Below are positions 1-8,502 of a stretch of DNA of 64,000 nt, piece after piece. The stretch's first letter is position 1. Every line of letters starts with the position of its first letter. A program made the position numbers and the translations under genes. This DNA is from Actinomadura sp. NAK00032 (GTDB taxonomy: Bacteria > Actinomycetota > Actinomycetes > Streptosporangiales > Streptosporangiaceae): positions 7,378,001 through 7,442,000 of the forward strand of contig NZ_CP054932.1 in the NCBI RefSeq assembly GCF_013364275.1, written 5' to 3'. The notes under the pieces were generated by a model. That model was not told the DNA's origin. It worked only from the letters and a program-made list of their open reading frames with translations, and searched no databases.

Positions 1-2
1 CG

Positions 3-344
3 CACAACATGCTCCGGCGGCACTGGCGGTCCCGCCGGGTCGAGGAGCCGCTGGCGGACGAGGCCGGCGCGGCGCCGGGCTGGGACCCGTGGGCCGCTGT
101 GGACGACCGCGTCGACGTCAGGTCGGCGCTGCGCGGCGCCCTCGCGGGGCTGCGGCCGCAGCAGCGGGAGATCGTGACCCTGGTCGCCTGGGAGGACCTG
201 ACCGTCGCGGACGCGGGCCGGGCGATCGGCGTCCCGCCCGGGACCGCGCGCCGCTACCTGCACGAGGCGCGCATGGCGCTGCGGAACGCCCCGGAGATCG
301 CCGCGCTGCTGACCGAGCACAACTCGATGAAGGGGGCCAGCTGA
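3..344 (+). CDS. ECF-type RNA polymerase sigma factor, 3' part only
   Basis: The reading frame is open to the left window edge, so the N-terminal sigma region 2 lies outside. The first visible residues (HNMLRRHWRSRR) look like the end of region 2.4. The centre (ALAGLRPQQREIVTLVAWED) and the following helix-turn-helix (VADAGRAIGVPPGTARRYL) are a standard sigma-70 region 4. It would direct RNA polymerase to a small set of promoters. The stop TGA overlaps the ATG of the next gene (TGATG), the usual coupling between an ECF sigma factor and a membrane partner. The ATG at 9 is not the real start. Confidence 0.85.
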   Translation, partial: HNMLRRHWRSRRVEEPLADEAGAAPGWDPWAAVDDRVDVRSALRGALAGLRPQQREIVTLVAWEDLTVADAGRAIGVPPGTARRYLHEARMALRNAPEIAALLTEHNSMKGAS

Positions 345-1360
345 TGATGGTCGACGAAATGGACCTGCTGAGGGACGTGCGGGACGCCGAGTCGGTGCGG
401 CCCCGCGCCTTCGAGGACGCCAGGACCGCGCTGCGCGCGGCGATGGCCGCGGCGGAGGCACCGGAGAGCGCACCCGTCCGGCGCGCCCGGTGGAGCAGGC
501 GCCGCACGGTGGGCCTCAGCGCCGCCGCGCTGGTCGCCGCGAGCGCGGCGGCGGCGCTGGTCGTCACGTCGGCGTCGACGCCCGGCGCGCCTCCCGCGAC
601 GACCACGTCCGGCGGCGCGAACCCGATCCTGACCGAGCTGGTCTCGGAGATCACGCCCCTGCGGGCGGCCGAGCCGGGCGACGCGACGCTGGCCGTCCGC
701 AACCAGTCGCCGACCAGCGACGCCATCGCCGGCAACGGCATCGACCTCTACACCGACGACGGCACCTATTACTGGGCCAACGACAAGAGCGCCCTGCGCC
801 GCGCCATCAAGAGGAACGCCGGCGACGAGTCGTTCAAGCGCCGCATCGCGGTGGCGCTCTTCGCGGTGAAGGGCGACCTCGGCACCGCGCGCGCCCGGAT
901 GGCCGTCGCCAACCTCGCCCCGGGCACGAACCCCGACCCCGAACGGGCGCTGCGGGAGAAGCTCAAGAGCATCGCCAAGGAGCGGGGCGAGAAGTACGTG
1001 CCGCCGAAGCCGCGCACGCCCGAGGAGAAAAAGCAGATCACCGACAACCACATCTGGTCGAACTCCATCGACGCGCTGGTCGCGGCGCCGAAGAACCCGC
1101 AGGTCCGGGCCGGGGTGCTGCGCATCATGGCGACGATGCCGAACGTCAAGGTCAGCAAGACCACGACCGCCGGACGGGCCACGATCACGCTGACCGACAG
1201 CTGGCCGGCCAACGGGAACTTCGCGGAGACGCTGGTCGTGGACGCCCGCACGGGCCAGCCCGTGGCGCTGACCGCCGTGGCGCCGGACACACCGTCCAGG
1301 ACGATCTACTACCACACGTCCCGGGTGACGTTCGCGGACGTGAAGGCCGGCAAGTTCTGA
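344..1360 (+). CDS. Membrane protein coupled to the ECF sigma factor (CU044_5270-like), probable sigma partner
   Basis: About 338 aa. The start chosen is the ATG that overlaps the sigma stop; a second ATG follows at once. An N-terminal cytoplasmic part of about 50 residues ends in basic residues (RRARWSRRR), followed by one hydrophobic segment (about residues 55-75). The remaining 260 residues are extracytoplasmic. This layout matches the CU044_5270 family encoded beside actinobacterial ECF sigma factors, where it takes the anti-sigma position. No Hx3Cx2C zinc motif is visible in the N-terminal part, so it is not a classical ZAS anti-sigma factor. The role as anti-sigma or signal receptor is inferred from position and topology. 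Confidence 0.7.
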   Translation: MMVDEMDLLRDVRDAESVRPRAFEDARTALRAAMAAAEAPESAPVRRARWSRRRTVGLSAAALVAASAAAALVVTSASTPGAPPATTTSGGANPILTELVSEITPLRAAEPGDATLAVRNQSPTSDAIAGNGIDLYTDDGTYYWANDKSALRRAIKRNAGDESFKRRIAVALFAVKGDLGTARARMAVANLAPGTNPDPERALREKLKSIAKERGEKYVPPKPRTPEEKKQITDNHIWSNSIDALVAAPKNPQVRAGVLRIMATMPNVKVSKTTTAGRATITLTDSWPANGNFAETLVVDARTGQPVALTAVAPDTPSRTIYYHTSRVTFADVKAGKF

Positions 1361-1381
1361 CCCGCTGACCGGCGAGAGGGG

Positions 1382-1409
1382 CGGGCCGCCCGGTGAACCG
1401 GGCGGCCCG
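1382..1409. terminator. Bidirectional hairpin between convergent genes
   Basis: A perfect 12-bp stem (CGGGCCGCCCGG / CCGGGCGGCCCG) with a TGAA loop lies 21 bp after the membrane protein gene and just before the end of xthA on the other strand. It has no clear T run on either side, as is common in high-GC actinomycetes. Confidence 0.75.
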
Positions 1410-1413
1410 TACG

Positions 1414-2232
1414 TCAGTCCAGGTCGACGACGATCGGGGCGTGGTCGGACGGCCCCTTCCCCTTGCGCGCCTCCCGGTCGACATAGGCGGACCTGACCCG
1501 CTCGGCGAAAGCGTCGTTCCCGTACACGAGGTCGATGCGCATACCGAGGTTCTTGTGGAAGGCGCCGGCCCGGTAGTCCCAGTAGGTATAGGGGTGCGGG
1601 CCCTTCATCGGGGTGGGGACGACGTCGTGGAGGCCCAGCTCGCGGAGTTCGGCCAGGGCCTGCCGTTCGGCGGGGGTGACATGGGTGGAGCCGACGAAGA
1701 CGGACGGGTCCCAGACGTCGTCGTCGGTGGGGGCCACGTTGTAGTCGCCGGTCGCCATCAGCGGCGCCCCCGCCGACAGTTCGGCGGCCAGCGCGTCGCG
1801 GAGGGCCGCGAACCATTCGAGCTTGTAGCGGTAGTGGACCGACTCGGGGGTGCGGCCGTTCGGCGCGTACAGCGACCAGACCCTTATACCGCCGCACGTG
1901 GCGCCGATCGCGCGGGCCTCCGGGGCGAGGAGGACGGGCTCCGTCAGCTTCGCCTGCGCCTCGGCTTCACCCTCATATACGGGCTCGCCGGGAAATCCGT
2001 TGGAGACGTCCTCAATGCCGACCCGTGAAAGGACCGCGACGCCGTTCCACCGGCCGTCGCCGTGCGCGGCGGTGGCATAGCCGAGCTCCGCGACGTCGCC
2101 GGACGGGAACTGGTCCGCGCGGCACTTGATCTCCTGCAGGCAGACGACGTCGGGCTTCGTCTCGTCCAGCCAGGCCAGAAGGCGCGGCAGCCGGGCCTTC
2201 ACCGAGTTGACGTTCCACGTCGCGAGGCGCAT
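1414..2232 (-). CDS. xthA: Exodeoxyribonuclease III
   Basis: 272 aa. The start MRLATWNVNSVKARLPRLL and the motif VCLQEIKC place it in the ExoIII/AP-endonuclease family. LMATGDYNVAP supplies the metal-site Asp/Asn and the C-terminal SDHAPIVVD supplies the catalytic Asp-His. The family removes 3' blocking groups and cuts at abasic sites during base excision repair, in the cytoplasm. Length is normal for the family. It is transcribed alone, convergent with the gene on its left and divergent from the FKBP gene on its right. Confidence 0.93.
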   Translation of the reverse strand: MRLATWNVNSVKARLPRLLAWLDETKPDVVCLQEIKCRADQFPSGDVAELGYATAAHGDGRWNGVAVLSRVGIEDVSNGFPGEPVYEGEAEAQAKLTEPVLLAPEARAIGATCGGIRVWSLYAPNGRTPESVHYRYKLEWFAALRDALAAELSAGAPLMATGDYNVAPTDDDVWDPSVFVGSTHVTPAERQALAELRELGLHDVVPTPMKGPHPYTYWDYRAGAFHKNLGMRIDLVYGNDAFAERVRSAYVDREARKGKGPSDHAPIVVDLD

Positions 2233-2446
2233 TCCCCCAGCCTGCCATCCGGAGCGCGTGAGTCATCGCCCCGGCGGGGATATCCTGGCGGCTTCTCCTG
2301 TCCCCTGCCGGACGGCACCGCGATCCACGCGTGACCGGTAGATTGCGGGTCGGCCTCCTTTGCACGGTTTTCACGCTGCGCTTAGCCCGGCCCTGGAAGG
2401 GTGGTCACGTTCGTGATGTCGTCGAACCCGGAGCAAGTGAGGAACC

Positions 2447-3598
2447 ATGTCCGAGGATGACAAGCCCCGGGGCAAGCCGGCGGTCAAGGCGAAGGCGAAG
2501 ATCCCGAACGCCCAGAGCATCCGCAGTCCCGAGTTCACCCCGCACGGCATCAGCGCCGGGCGGGGCAGCGGGCTGAACCGGCCGTCCGCCCCGTCCGCGC
2601 TGACCGCCAAGCAGGCGCGCAAGCGGCGGATGATGATGATCGCCGGGATCGTGGTGGCCGCACTGGCGATCTCCGGCGGCGTGTACTGGTGGGTCAACCG
2701 GCCCGACCCGGTGATCGAGGTGACCGGCAAGTTCGCCGCCGAGCCCAAGGTCGAGATCCCCACCAAGCTCGCGCCGGCGACCAGCGTGAAGATCACCAAC
2801 CCGATCAAGGGCGGCGGCCGCGCGGTCGCCGCCGGCGACACGGTGTACGTCCAGTTCGCGACCTACAAGTGGGCCAAGGACAAGGACGACGAGAACTCGC
2901 GCGTCAAGAGCACCAGCGAGAAGGTCAGCTCCACCTACGAGCAGCAGGCCCAGCAGCCGAGCGGCCCGCGGCCCCTCGTCATCGGCAAGAGCGGCCTGAA
3001 GGAGATCGACAAGAACCTGGTCGGCCAGAAGGTCGGCAGCCGGGTCGTGCTCCAGCTCCCGCCGTCCAAGGACCTCAGCCAGCTGAGCCCGCAGCAGATC
3101 ACCGACAAGGACGCGGTGGTGTTCGTCATGGACATCCAGGCCGCCGTCCCGAAGGACCCGAAGCCCGAGGGCACCGCGAAGAAGCTGGACGACAAGAAGC
3201 TGCCGAAGGTCGAGGACCAGGGCGCCAAGGAGCCCAAGATCACGGTCCCGGACGCCGACGCGCCGGACAAGCTCCAGGTCGAGACGCTCGTCGAGGGCAC
3301 CGGCCCGGCGCTCGCCAAGGGCGACGACGCGGTGGTGAACTACGTCGGCAAGATCTGGAAGAGCGGCGACAAGTTCGACTCCAGCTGGGACAACAAGCAG
3401 CCCGCGACCTTCCCGATCGGCACCGGGGCGACCATCCCCGGCTTCGACAAGGGTCTCACCGGCGCGAAGGTCGGCAGCCGCGTGCTGCTCGTGCTGCCGC
3501 CGGCGGAGGGCTACGGCAAGCAGGGCAGCCCGCCCAAGATCAAGGGCACCGACACCCTGGTGTTCGTCGTGGACATCCTCGCCAAGATCCAGAAGTAG
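2447..3598 (+). CDS. Membrane-anchored FKBP-type peptidyl-prolyl isomerase with two FKBP domains
   Basis: 383 aa; ATG preceded by GTGAGGAACC. A basic cytoplasmic head of about 60 residues is followed by one membrane helix (about 64-83), so the rest faces outside. Two FKBP-like domains follow: the first (about 100-215) is divergent, with an inserted charged segment, and the second (about 280-383) keeps the family pattern (VNYVGKIWKSGDKFDSSW, IPGFDKGLTGAKVGSRVLLVLPPAEGYG). The family catalyses proline cis-trans isomerisation. The location and the next gene (a penicillin-binding protein) suggest help with folding of exported proteins; this is inference. The first domain may be structural only. 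Confidence 0.88.
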   Translation: MSEDDKPRGKPAVKAKAKIPNAQSIRSPEFTPHGISAGRGSGLNRPSAPSALTAKQARKRRMMMIAGIVVAALAISGGVYWWVNRPDPVIEVTGKFAAEPKVEIPTKLAPATSVKITNPIKGGGRAVAAGDTVYVQFATYKWAKDKDDENSRVKSTSEKVSSTYEQQAQQPSGPRPLVIGKSGLKEIDKNLVGQKVGSRVVLQLPPSKDLSQLSPQQITDKDAVVFVMDIQAAVPKDPKPEGTAKKLDDKKLPKVEDQGAKEPKITVPDADAPDKLQVETLVEGTGPALAKGDDAVVNYVGKIWKSGDKFDSSWDNKQPATFPIGTGATIPGFDKGLTGAKVGSRVLLVLPPAEGYGKQGSPPKIKGTDTLVFVVDILAKIQK

Positions 3599-3655
3599 CG
3601 CCCGGCGGCGTGACGGCGGCGGGGTGCCCGGACCGGGCCCCCGCCGCTCCGCGTT

Positions 3656-3697
3656 GCGGGACGTCGCCGAACCTTGCGGGACATCGCGGGACGTCGC
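3656..3697 (+). repeat. Three GCGGGACRTCGC direct repeats upstream of the PBP gene
   Basis: Copies of GCGGGACRTCGC begin at 3656, 3676 and 3686, so copies two and three are phased by exactly 10 bp. A weaker fourth unit (GCGGGAAAGC) starts at 3696, and an inverted GCGACGTC lies at 3713-3720. Phasing by one helical turn in the 245-bp intergenic region before the PBP gene suggests a protein-binding site. No regulator is identified. Confidence 0.4.
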
Positions 3698-3844
3698 GGG
3701 AAAGCGCGCATCGCGACGTCCGTCACGACAACCGGCGGCGCGTATTGCCCGTCCTCCTATTGGGAGGCCCCGGGTCGCGCATTGGGCGTCCGGCGCACGG
3801 ATCCCCTCAGGTATCGTCGGTAACGCAATAATCACGGGGGGCTT

Positions 3845-6517
3845 GTGAGCGACAGCGAAAAGGTCCCGGAGGGCGACGCGTCCACCGGGGCCGCCGAGGT
3901 GGACCCGCACGGCACCGAGGCCGGGGCACCGGCCGACCAGGACGGTCCGTCGACCGCCACGCTGACCGCGGAGGCCGAGGAATCCGCCGGGGCCGCCGAA
4001 TTCACCGGCGAGGACGGCATATCTCAGAACGGCGACAAGGCCCCTAAATCGGGCGACTCCGGCGACGAGACGGGCGAATCACCGGCCGCGGAGCGCGACC
4101 CCGAACGCGGCCCCGAAGCCGCTCCGGAAGCCGCTCCGGAAGAGGGCGGCGAAACGGCGCGCGACGAACCAGGTGATCTAGCCGACGAACCGGACGATCT
4201 CGCGGCCGATTCGGCGTCCGCCGGTGTCGAAGCGCCGGCCGGCGGTGATACCAAGGGCATGCCCGCCGCCTCGTCCAAGCACGCAGGACCGCCGCCGCCC
4301 GGAAGCGACGGCGGCGGAGGCGGCGGCGACGGGAGCGGCGGGGGCCGCGGCGGCCGGGGCCCGCGCAAGCCGCGCAGCCGCAAGGCCCGCATCCTGCGCC
4401 GGACGGTGTTCCTGCTGCTCGGGTTCATCGGGTTCTGCGTCGCCGCGTTCGGTGTCGCCTACCTGCTCACCCCCGTCCCGTCCCCGCAGGAGAAGGCGAT
4501 CGCGCAGGGCCCGACGTTCTACTACGCCGACGGCAAGACCGTGATCGCCAAGACCGGCATCAACCGGGACGCGGTCAAGCTCGACCGGATCCCGGAGAGC
4601 ACCCGCAACGCGGTCATCGCGGCGGAGAACGGCAGCTTCTACGACGACCCGGGCGTCTCGGTGCAGGGCACCACGCGGGCGTTCTGGTCGACCGTGACCG
4701 GGCAGCAGTTGCAGGGCGGGTCCACGATCACGCAGCAGATGGTCCGCAACTACTACGGCGGCATCGGCAAGGAGCGCTCGGTCACCCGCAAGCTCAAGGA
4801 GATCATGGTCGCGCTGAAGGTCGACCGGGAGAAGTCCAAGGACTGGATCCTGGAGCAGTACCTCAACACGATCTACTTCGGCCGCAACGCCTACGGGGTG
4901 CAGGCCGCCGCGCACGCCTACTACGGCAAGGACGTCTCCCAGCTGACGCCCGGCGAGGGCGCCTACCTCGCCGCCGCGATCCAGCAGCCGAGCAACTTCG
5001 CCGACCCGACCGGCGCCCAGCGCACCGCCGCCGAGCAGCGGTGGCGCTCCGTCCTCGGCAACATGGCGCGGGACGGGTACCTGACGTCCGCCGACGCCGC
5101 CGCGATGGAGTTCCCGACGCCGGTCAAGCAGAAGATCACCGACGTCCTCAAGGGCCAGAAGGGCTACATGGTCAACGTGGCCAAGAAGGAGCTCACCGAG
5201 CGCCGCGGCTACAGCGAGGACGAGCTCAACCGCAGCGGGCTGAAGATCACCACGACGTTCGACAAGCGGCTGATGGACGCGATGAAGCGGGCCGTCAACC
5301 AGAACGCCCCCGACGGGATGAGCAAGAAGATCCGCACCGGGGCGGTGTCGGTCGACCCGGCCACCGGGCAGGTGCTCGCCTTCTACGGCGGCCGCGGCTA
5401 CCTGGAGGAGGCGCTGAGCAGCGCGTTCGGCGACTGGGCGCAGGCCGGGTCCGGGTTCAAGCCGATCGCGCTGGCCGCCGCGCTGGAGGACGGCCGGTCG
5501 CTCAGCTCCACCTACGACGGCAGCTCACCGCAGACGTTCGCCGGGTCGTCCATCCATAACGACAGCAACCAGAGCTTCGGGACGGTGAACCTCGTCACCG
5601 CCACCCAGAACTCGATCAACACCGCCTACGTCAACCTCGGCCAGGACATCGGCACCGAGAAGATCGCCGAGATGGCCGAGAAGATGGGCATCCCGGCGAG
5701 CCAGATGACCAAGGCGCAGCGCAGCGCGCCCACGTTCCCGCTCGGCATCGTGTCGCTGCACCCCGTCCAGCAGGCGGGCGTGTTCTCGACGTTCGCGTCC
5801 GAGGGCGTGTACCGGGCGCCGTTCGTGGTGAAGTCGGTCACCGACAACGACGACCACAAGCGCACGTTCACCGAGAAGGGCAAGCGGGCGCTCGGCGAGC
5901 AGAACGCGCGGGACGCGACGTACGCGATGCAGAAGGTCGTCCAGGGCGGCACCGGGACGGGCGCCCAGCTGCCCGACGGCCGCGACGTCGCGGGCAAGAC
6001 CGGCACGACCGACAAGGGCAAGGCGATCTGGTTCAACGGGTTCATCCCGCAGATGGCGACGTCGGTCGCGATGTTCCGCAGCGACGGCAAGCCGCTGAAC
6101 ATCCCCGGCTACGGCGCGTACGGCGGGCAGCTGCCCGCGCAGATCTGGCGCACCTACATGACCGACGCCGTCGACATCAAGGACTACGAGCCCAAGTCGT
6201 TCGGGTCGCCGTCGATGCGGCCCGGCACCGGCAACGGCCTGCCGACGCGGCCGAGCGGCCCCGGCGAACCGCAGCCGCCCCGCACCACCGGCCCGTCCGA
6301 GCCGGAGCCGCCCACGGAGGTGCCGGACATCCCGACCCCGCCGACCGGGCTGCCGACCATCATCCAGCCCCCGGACGGCGGGGGCGGCGGCAACGGCGGC
6401 GGTGACGGCGACACCGGCGGAGGCGGTGACGGCGGTGGCGACGGCGGCGGAGACAACGGAGGCGACGGCGGTACCGGCGACGGCGGGGGCGGCGGCGGGG
6501 GCCGCATCGGCGGCTGA
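3845..6517 (+). CDS. Class A penicillin-binding protein (transglycosylase/transpeptidase)
   Basis: 890 aa; GTG start after a GGGGGG ribosome site. An acidic, Ala/Glu/Gly-rich cytoplasmic head (1-180) precedes one membrane helix (about 186-207). The GT51 glycosyltransferase domain has AAENGSFYDDPG (catalytic Glu near 260) and GGSTITQQMVRN. The transpeptidase domain has the Ser-x-x-Lys motif SGFK (near 535), SxN in NSINTAY (near 589) and KTGT (near 717). The enzyme polymerises lipid II and cross-links peptidoglycan outside the membrane. Both ends are unusual low-complexity extensions: the long acidic head, and a C-terminal tail of about 100 residues that turns from Pro-rich to Gly/Asp-rich. Such tails occur in actinobacterial PBPs and may be contact surfaces. 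Confidence 0.93.
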   Translation: MSDSEKVPEGDASTGAAEVDPHGTEAGAPADQDGPSTATLTAEAEESAGAAEFTGEDGISQNGDKAPKSGDSGDETGESPAAERDPERGPEAAPEAAPEEGGETARDEPGDLADEPDDLAADSASAGVEAPAGGDTKGMPAASSKHAGPPPPGSDGGGGGGDGSGGGRGGRGPRKPRSRKARILRRTVFLLLGFIGFCVAAFGVAYLLTPVPSPQEKAIAQGPTFYYADGKTVIAKTGINRDAVKLDRIPESTRNAVIAAENGSFYDDPGVSVQGTTRAFWSTVTGQQLQGGSTITQQMVRNYYGGIGKERSVTRKLKEIMVALKVDREKSKDWILEQYLNTIYFGRNAYGVQAAAHAYYGKDVSQLTPGEGAYLAAAIQQPSNFADPTGAQRTAAEQRWRSVLGNMARDGYLTSADAAAMEFPTPVKQKITDVLKGQKGYMVNVAKKELTERRGYSEDELNRSGLKITTTFDKRLMDAMKRAVNQNAPDGMSKKIRTGAVSVDPATGQVLAFYGGRGYLEEALSSAFGDWAQAGSGFKPIALAAALEDGRSLSSTYDGSSPQTFAGSSIHNDSNQSFGTVNLVTATQNSINTAYVNLGQDIGTEKIAEMAEKMGIPASQMTKAQRSAPTFPLGIVSLHPVQQAGVFSTFASEGVYRAPFVVKSVTDNDDHKRTFTEKGKRALGEQNARDATYAMQKVVQGGTGTGAQLPDGRDVAGKTGTTDKGKAIWFNGFIPQMATSVAMFRSDGKPLNIPGYGAYGGQLPAQIWRTYMTDAVDIKDYEPKSFGSPSMRPGTGNGLPTRPSGPGEPQPPRTTGPSEPEPPTEVPDIPTPPTGLPTIIQPPDGGGGGNGGGDGDTGGGGDGGGDGGGDNGGDGGTGDGGGGGGGRIGG

Positions 6518-6558
6518 GCCCGCCTCACCGACCCACCGGCCCCGCCGGCCCGCCGGGC

Positions 6559-6930
6559 TCAGTCGCAGGCTTTGCCGATCTTGGCGGGTGTCTCCTTCAT
6601 CACGGTGTTGAGCTGGGAGACGTCGCCGGTGCCGACGGCGGGGGCGGCGGTGCTCAGCTTCTCCGACTCCGCCAGCAGCGCCTTCTTCAGCGCGGCGTCG
6701 TCGGCCTTCTTCCCGAGCCCCTCCAGCTGTCCGGCGAGCCGCTGGGTCGCCTGCTTCCACTGCGCGGGCTCGGCCGCCGGAACGCTCCGCACCTGGGTGA
6801 TGTACTGCTGGAGCACCTTCTTCGTGTCGGCGCACACCTCGTCGGAGTTGCCGCCCAGCATCCCGCACCCGCTCAGGGTGCCGAGCACCACCACGCCTCC
6901 GGCCAGCGCCCGCGCCACCCCGTACCGCAT
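6559..6930 (-). CDS. Small lipoprotein of unknown function
   Basis: 123 aa. The N-terminus is a lipoprotein signal with lipobox LSGC (Cys near residue 22). The mature part of about 100 residues is helical and charged, with two further cysteines (VCAD, KACD) near its ends that could form a disulfide. It is convergent with the PBP gene, with a 41-bp gap. It resembles small actinobacterial lipoproteins of unknown function; I do not recognise a family. Confidence 0.7.
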   Translation of the reverse strand: MRYGVARALAGGVVVLGTLSGCGMLGGNSDEVCADTKKVLQQYITQVRSVPAAEPAQWKQATQRLAGQLEGLGKKADDAALKKALLAESEKLSTAAPAVGTGDVSQLNTVMKETPAKIGKACD

Positions 6931-6982
6931 CGCATCCCCTCCCGCTTGATCCCCGAACGGACCCGCATATAATTCCGCATTA

Positions 6983-7105
6983 GGTCATGAGCGCCAGCGT
7001 CAAGCCCCGGCTTGCTGGCCGGCAACCCTTCGTCCGCGATGGGGTGCCCCGGGTGAGGACCTGGCCGGACGCAACACCGCGTCCCGGCAAGCGCGGATCC
7101 CGACC
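6983..7105 (+). ncRNA. SAM-IV riboswitch
   Basis: The leader begins GGTCATGAGCGCCAGCG, continues with CTTGCTGGCCGGCAACCCT and then GGGGTGCCCCGGGTGAGGACC, and ends with a GGCAAGCGCGGATCC block. This is the pattern of the S-adenosylmethionine class IV aptamer of actinomycetes: GGTC/GACC closes P1, the P2 stem carries GCCAGC/GCTGGC, and CGGCAACCC is the SAM-core segment. The riboswitch is expected to shut expression off when SAM is high. It directly precedes the class V aminotransferase gene. The exact 3' end is uncertain by about 10 nt. Confidence 0.88.
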
Positions 7106-7136
7106 TGTGGCCCGGGGTCCCAGACCCTGGAAGGTC
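7102..7136 (+). promoter_or_regulatory. Possible RBS-sequestering stem after the riboswitch
   Basis: GACCT (7102-7106) can pair with AGGTC (7132-7136), which overlaps the ribosome site GGAAGG (7129-7134). Inside, GGGTC (7115-7119) pairs with GACCC (7123-7127). No T-rich terminator lies between aptamer and start codon. The visible structure therefore fits control of translation initiation rather than transcription termination. This is inferred from base pairing only. Confidence 0.45.
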
Positions 7137-7141
7137 CCGGC

Positions 7142-8401
7142 ATGCCCACGCTGCTCGCCCGCTCCCCCATCACGCCCGCTGAGACGCGCACCGAGGGGGT
7201 CCGGGTTCGCCGGATCCCTAACGTGATCGGGGCGGACGTCCCGGTGCCGCTGCGCGACGGCCGCCGCGTCCCCTACGCCAACCTCGACTACGCCGCCAGC
7301 GCACCCTGTCTTGAGGCGGTGCAGGACGCGGTCACCCGCGCGCTGCCGTACTACAGCAGCGTGCACCGCGGCGCGGGCTACGCGTCCCAGGTCACGACCG
7401 GCGCGTATGAGGAGGCCCGCGAGACCGTCCGCTCGTTCCTCGGCGCCTGGCGCCGCTCCGCCGTCGTGTTCACCCGCAACACCACCGACTCCATGAACCT
7501 GCTCGCGCACGCCGTCCCCGCCGGGACGAGCGTCGTGGTCTTCGAGTCCGAGCACCACGCCTCCCTGCTGCCGTGGAAGCGCGCCGTGCGGCTTCCCGCG
7601 CCCGCGACCCCGGCCGAGGCCATCACCGCCGCCGACCGGGCGCTGCGGTCGTGCCCGGTCGGGCCGCGGCTGCTCGTCGTCACCGCCGCGTCCAACGTCA
7701 CCGGCGAGCTGTGGCCGGTCGAGGAGCTGGCGCGGGTCGCGCACCGCAACGGCGCCCGCATCGCGGTGGACGCGGCGCAGCTCGTCCCGCACCGGCCGCT
7801 CGACATGACCGCGCTCGGCCTGGACTACGCCGCGTTCTCCGGCCACAAGCTGTACGCGCCGTTCGGCGCCGGCGTGCTCGCCGGGCGCGCCGACTGGCTG
7901 CGCGCCGCCGACCCCTACCTGAAGGGCGGCGGCGCGAGCGCGTCGGTCGGCGCGACGACGCGGTGGGCGGCGTCCGCCGAGCAGCGGCACGAGGCGGGGT
8001 CGCCGAACGTCCTCGGCGCGATCGCGCTGGCCGCCGCGTGCGAGACGCTCTCCGCGTCCTTCCCCGACCTCGCCGCGCGGGAGGAGGCGCTCGTCGGACG
8101 GCTCCGGGAAGGGCTCGCGGCGATCCCGTCCGTCCGGGAGCTGAGCCTGTGGGGCGGGCGGGCGCCGCGCGTCGGGATCGTGTCGTTCACCGTGGACCGG
8201 TGGAACGCGCGCGACGTGGCGCTTACGCTGTCGGAGGAGCACGGCATCGGCGTCCGGGACGGGAAGTTCTGCGCCCACCCCTTCGTCCGGCACCTCGCTG
8301 GCGGGGACGCCGCCGCCGTGCGCGCCAGCATCGGCATCGGGACGAGCGAGGAGCACATCGACCGGCTGCTCGCCGCCCTCGCCGGGCTGGCGACGCGCTG
8401 A
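7142..8401 (+). CDS. PLP-dependent aminotransferase class V (cysteine desulfurase-like) under a SAM-IV riboswitch
   Basis: 419 aa. Features of the class V/NifS fold: an N-terminal segment with the LDYAASAPC pattern, AVDAAQLVPH (Asp for the PLP ring nitrogen) and SGHKLYAPFGAGVL with the Schiff-base Lys. VRASIGIGTSEEHIDRLL closes the small domain. Enzymes of this fold remove sulfur or selenium from Cys/Sec or act on other amino acids; the substrate here is not evident. The SAM-IV aptamer upstream ties the gene to methionine/SAM or sulfur metabolism. No Cys-containing sulfur-accepting loop typical of IscS is obvious, so a desulfurase role is unproven. The ATG has a GGAAGG ribosome site. Confidence 0.85.
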   Translation: MPTLLARSPITPAETRTEGVRVRRIPNVIGADVPVPLRDGRRVPYANLDYAASAPCLEAVQDAVTRALPYYSSVHRGAGYASQVTTGAYEEARETVRSFLGAWRRSAVVFTRNTTDSMNLLAHAVPAGTSVVVFESEHHASLLPWKRAVRLPAPATPAEAITAADRALRSCPVGPRLLVVTAASNVTGELWPVEELARVAHRNGARIAVDAAQLVPHRPLDMTALGLDYAAFSGHKLYAPFGAGVLAGRADWLRAADPYLKGGGASASVGATTRWAASAEQRHEAGSPNVLGAIALAAACETLSASFPDLAAREEALVGRLREGLAAIPSVRELSLWGGRAPRVGIVSFTVDRWNARDVALTLSEEHGIGVRDGKFCAHPFVRHLAGGDAAAVRASIGIGTSEEHIDRLLAALAGLATR

Positions 8402-8502
8402 CCTGCGGGGACCCGCGGACGGCCGGGCGAATATGCTCTTTGGTCCTGTTCGCCCATGTAGCGTAGGCAGTCGCGCGGGGACGAGCACGGAGGAAACAGG
8501 GG

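Noticed and set aside
254..1897. Long minus-strand frame of 547 codons opposite the sigma partner and xthA
   Set aside because: Arg/Pro/Gly-rich composition of a high-GC antisense shadow; real genes on both strands explain the region.
6987..7226. A 79-codon open frame over the SAM-IV leader
   Set aside because: It lies wholly in the riboswitch and expression platform, has no ribosome site, and the sequence is explained by RNA structure.
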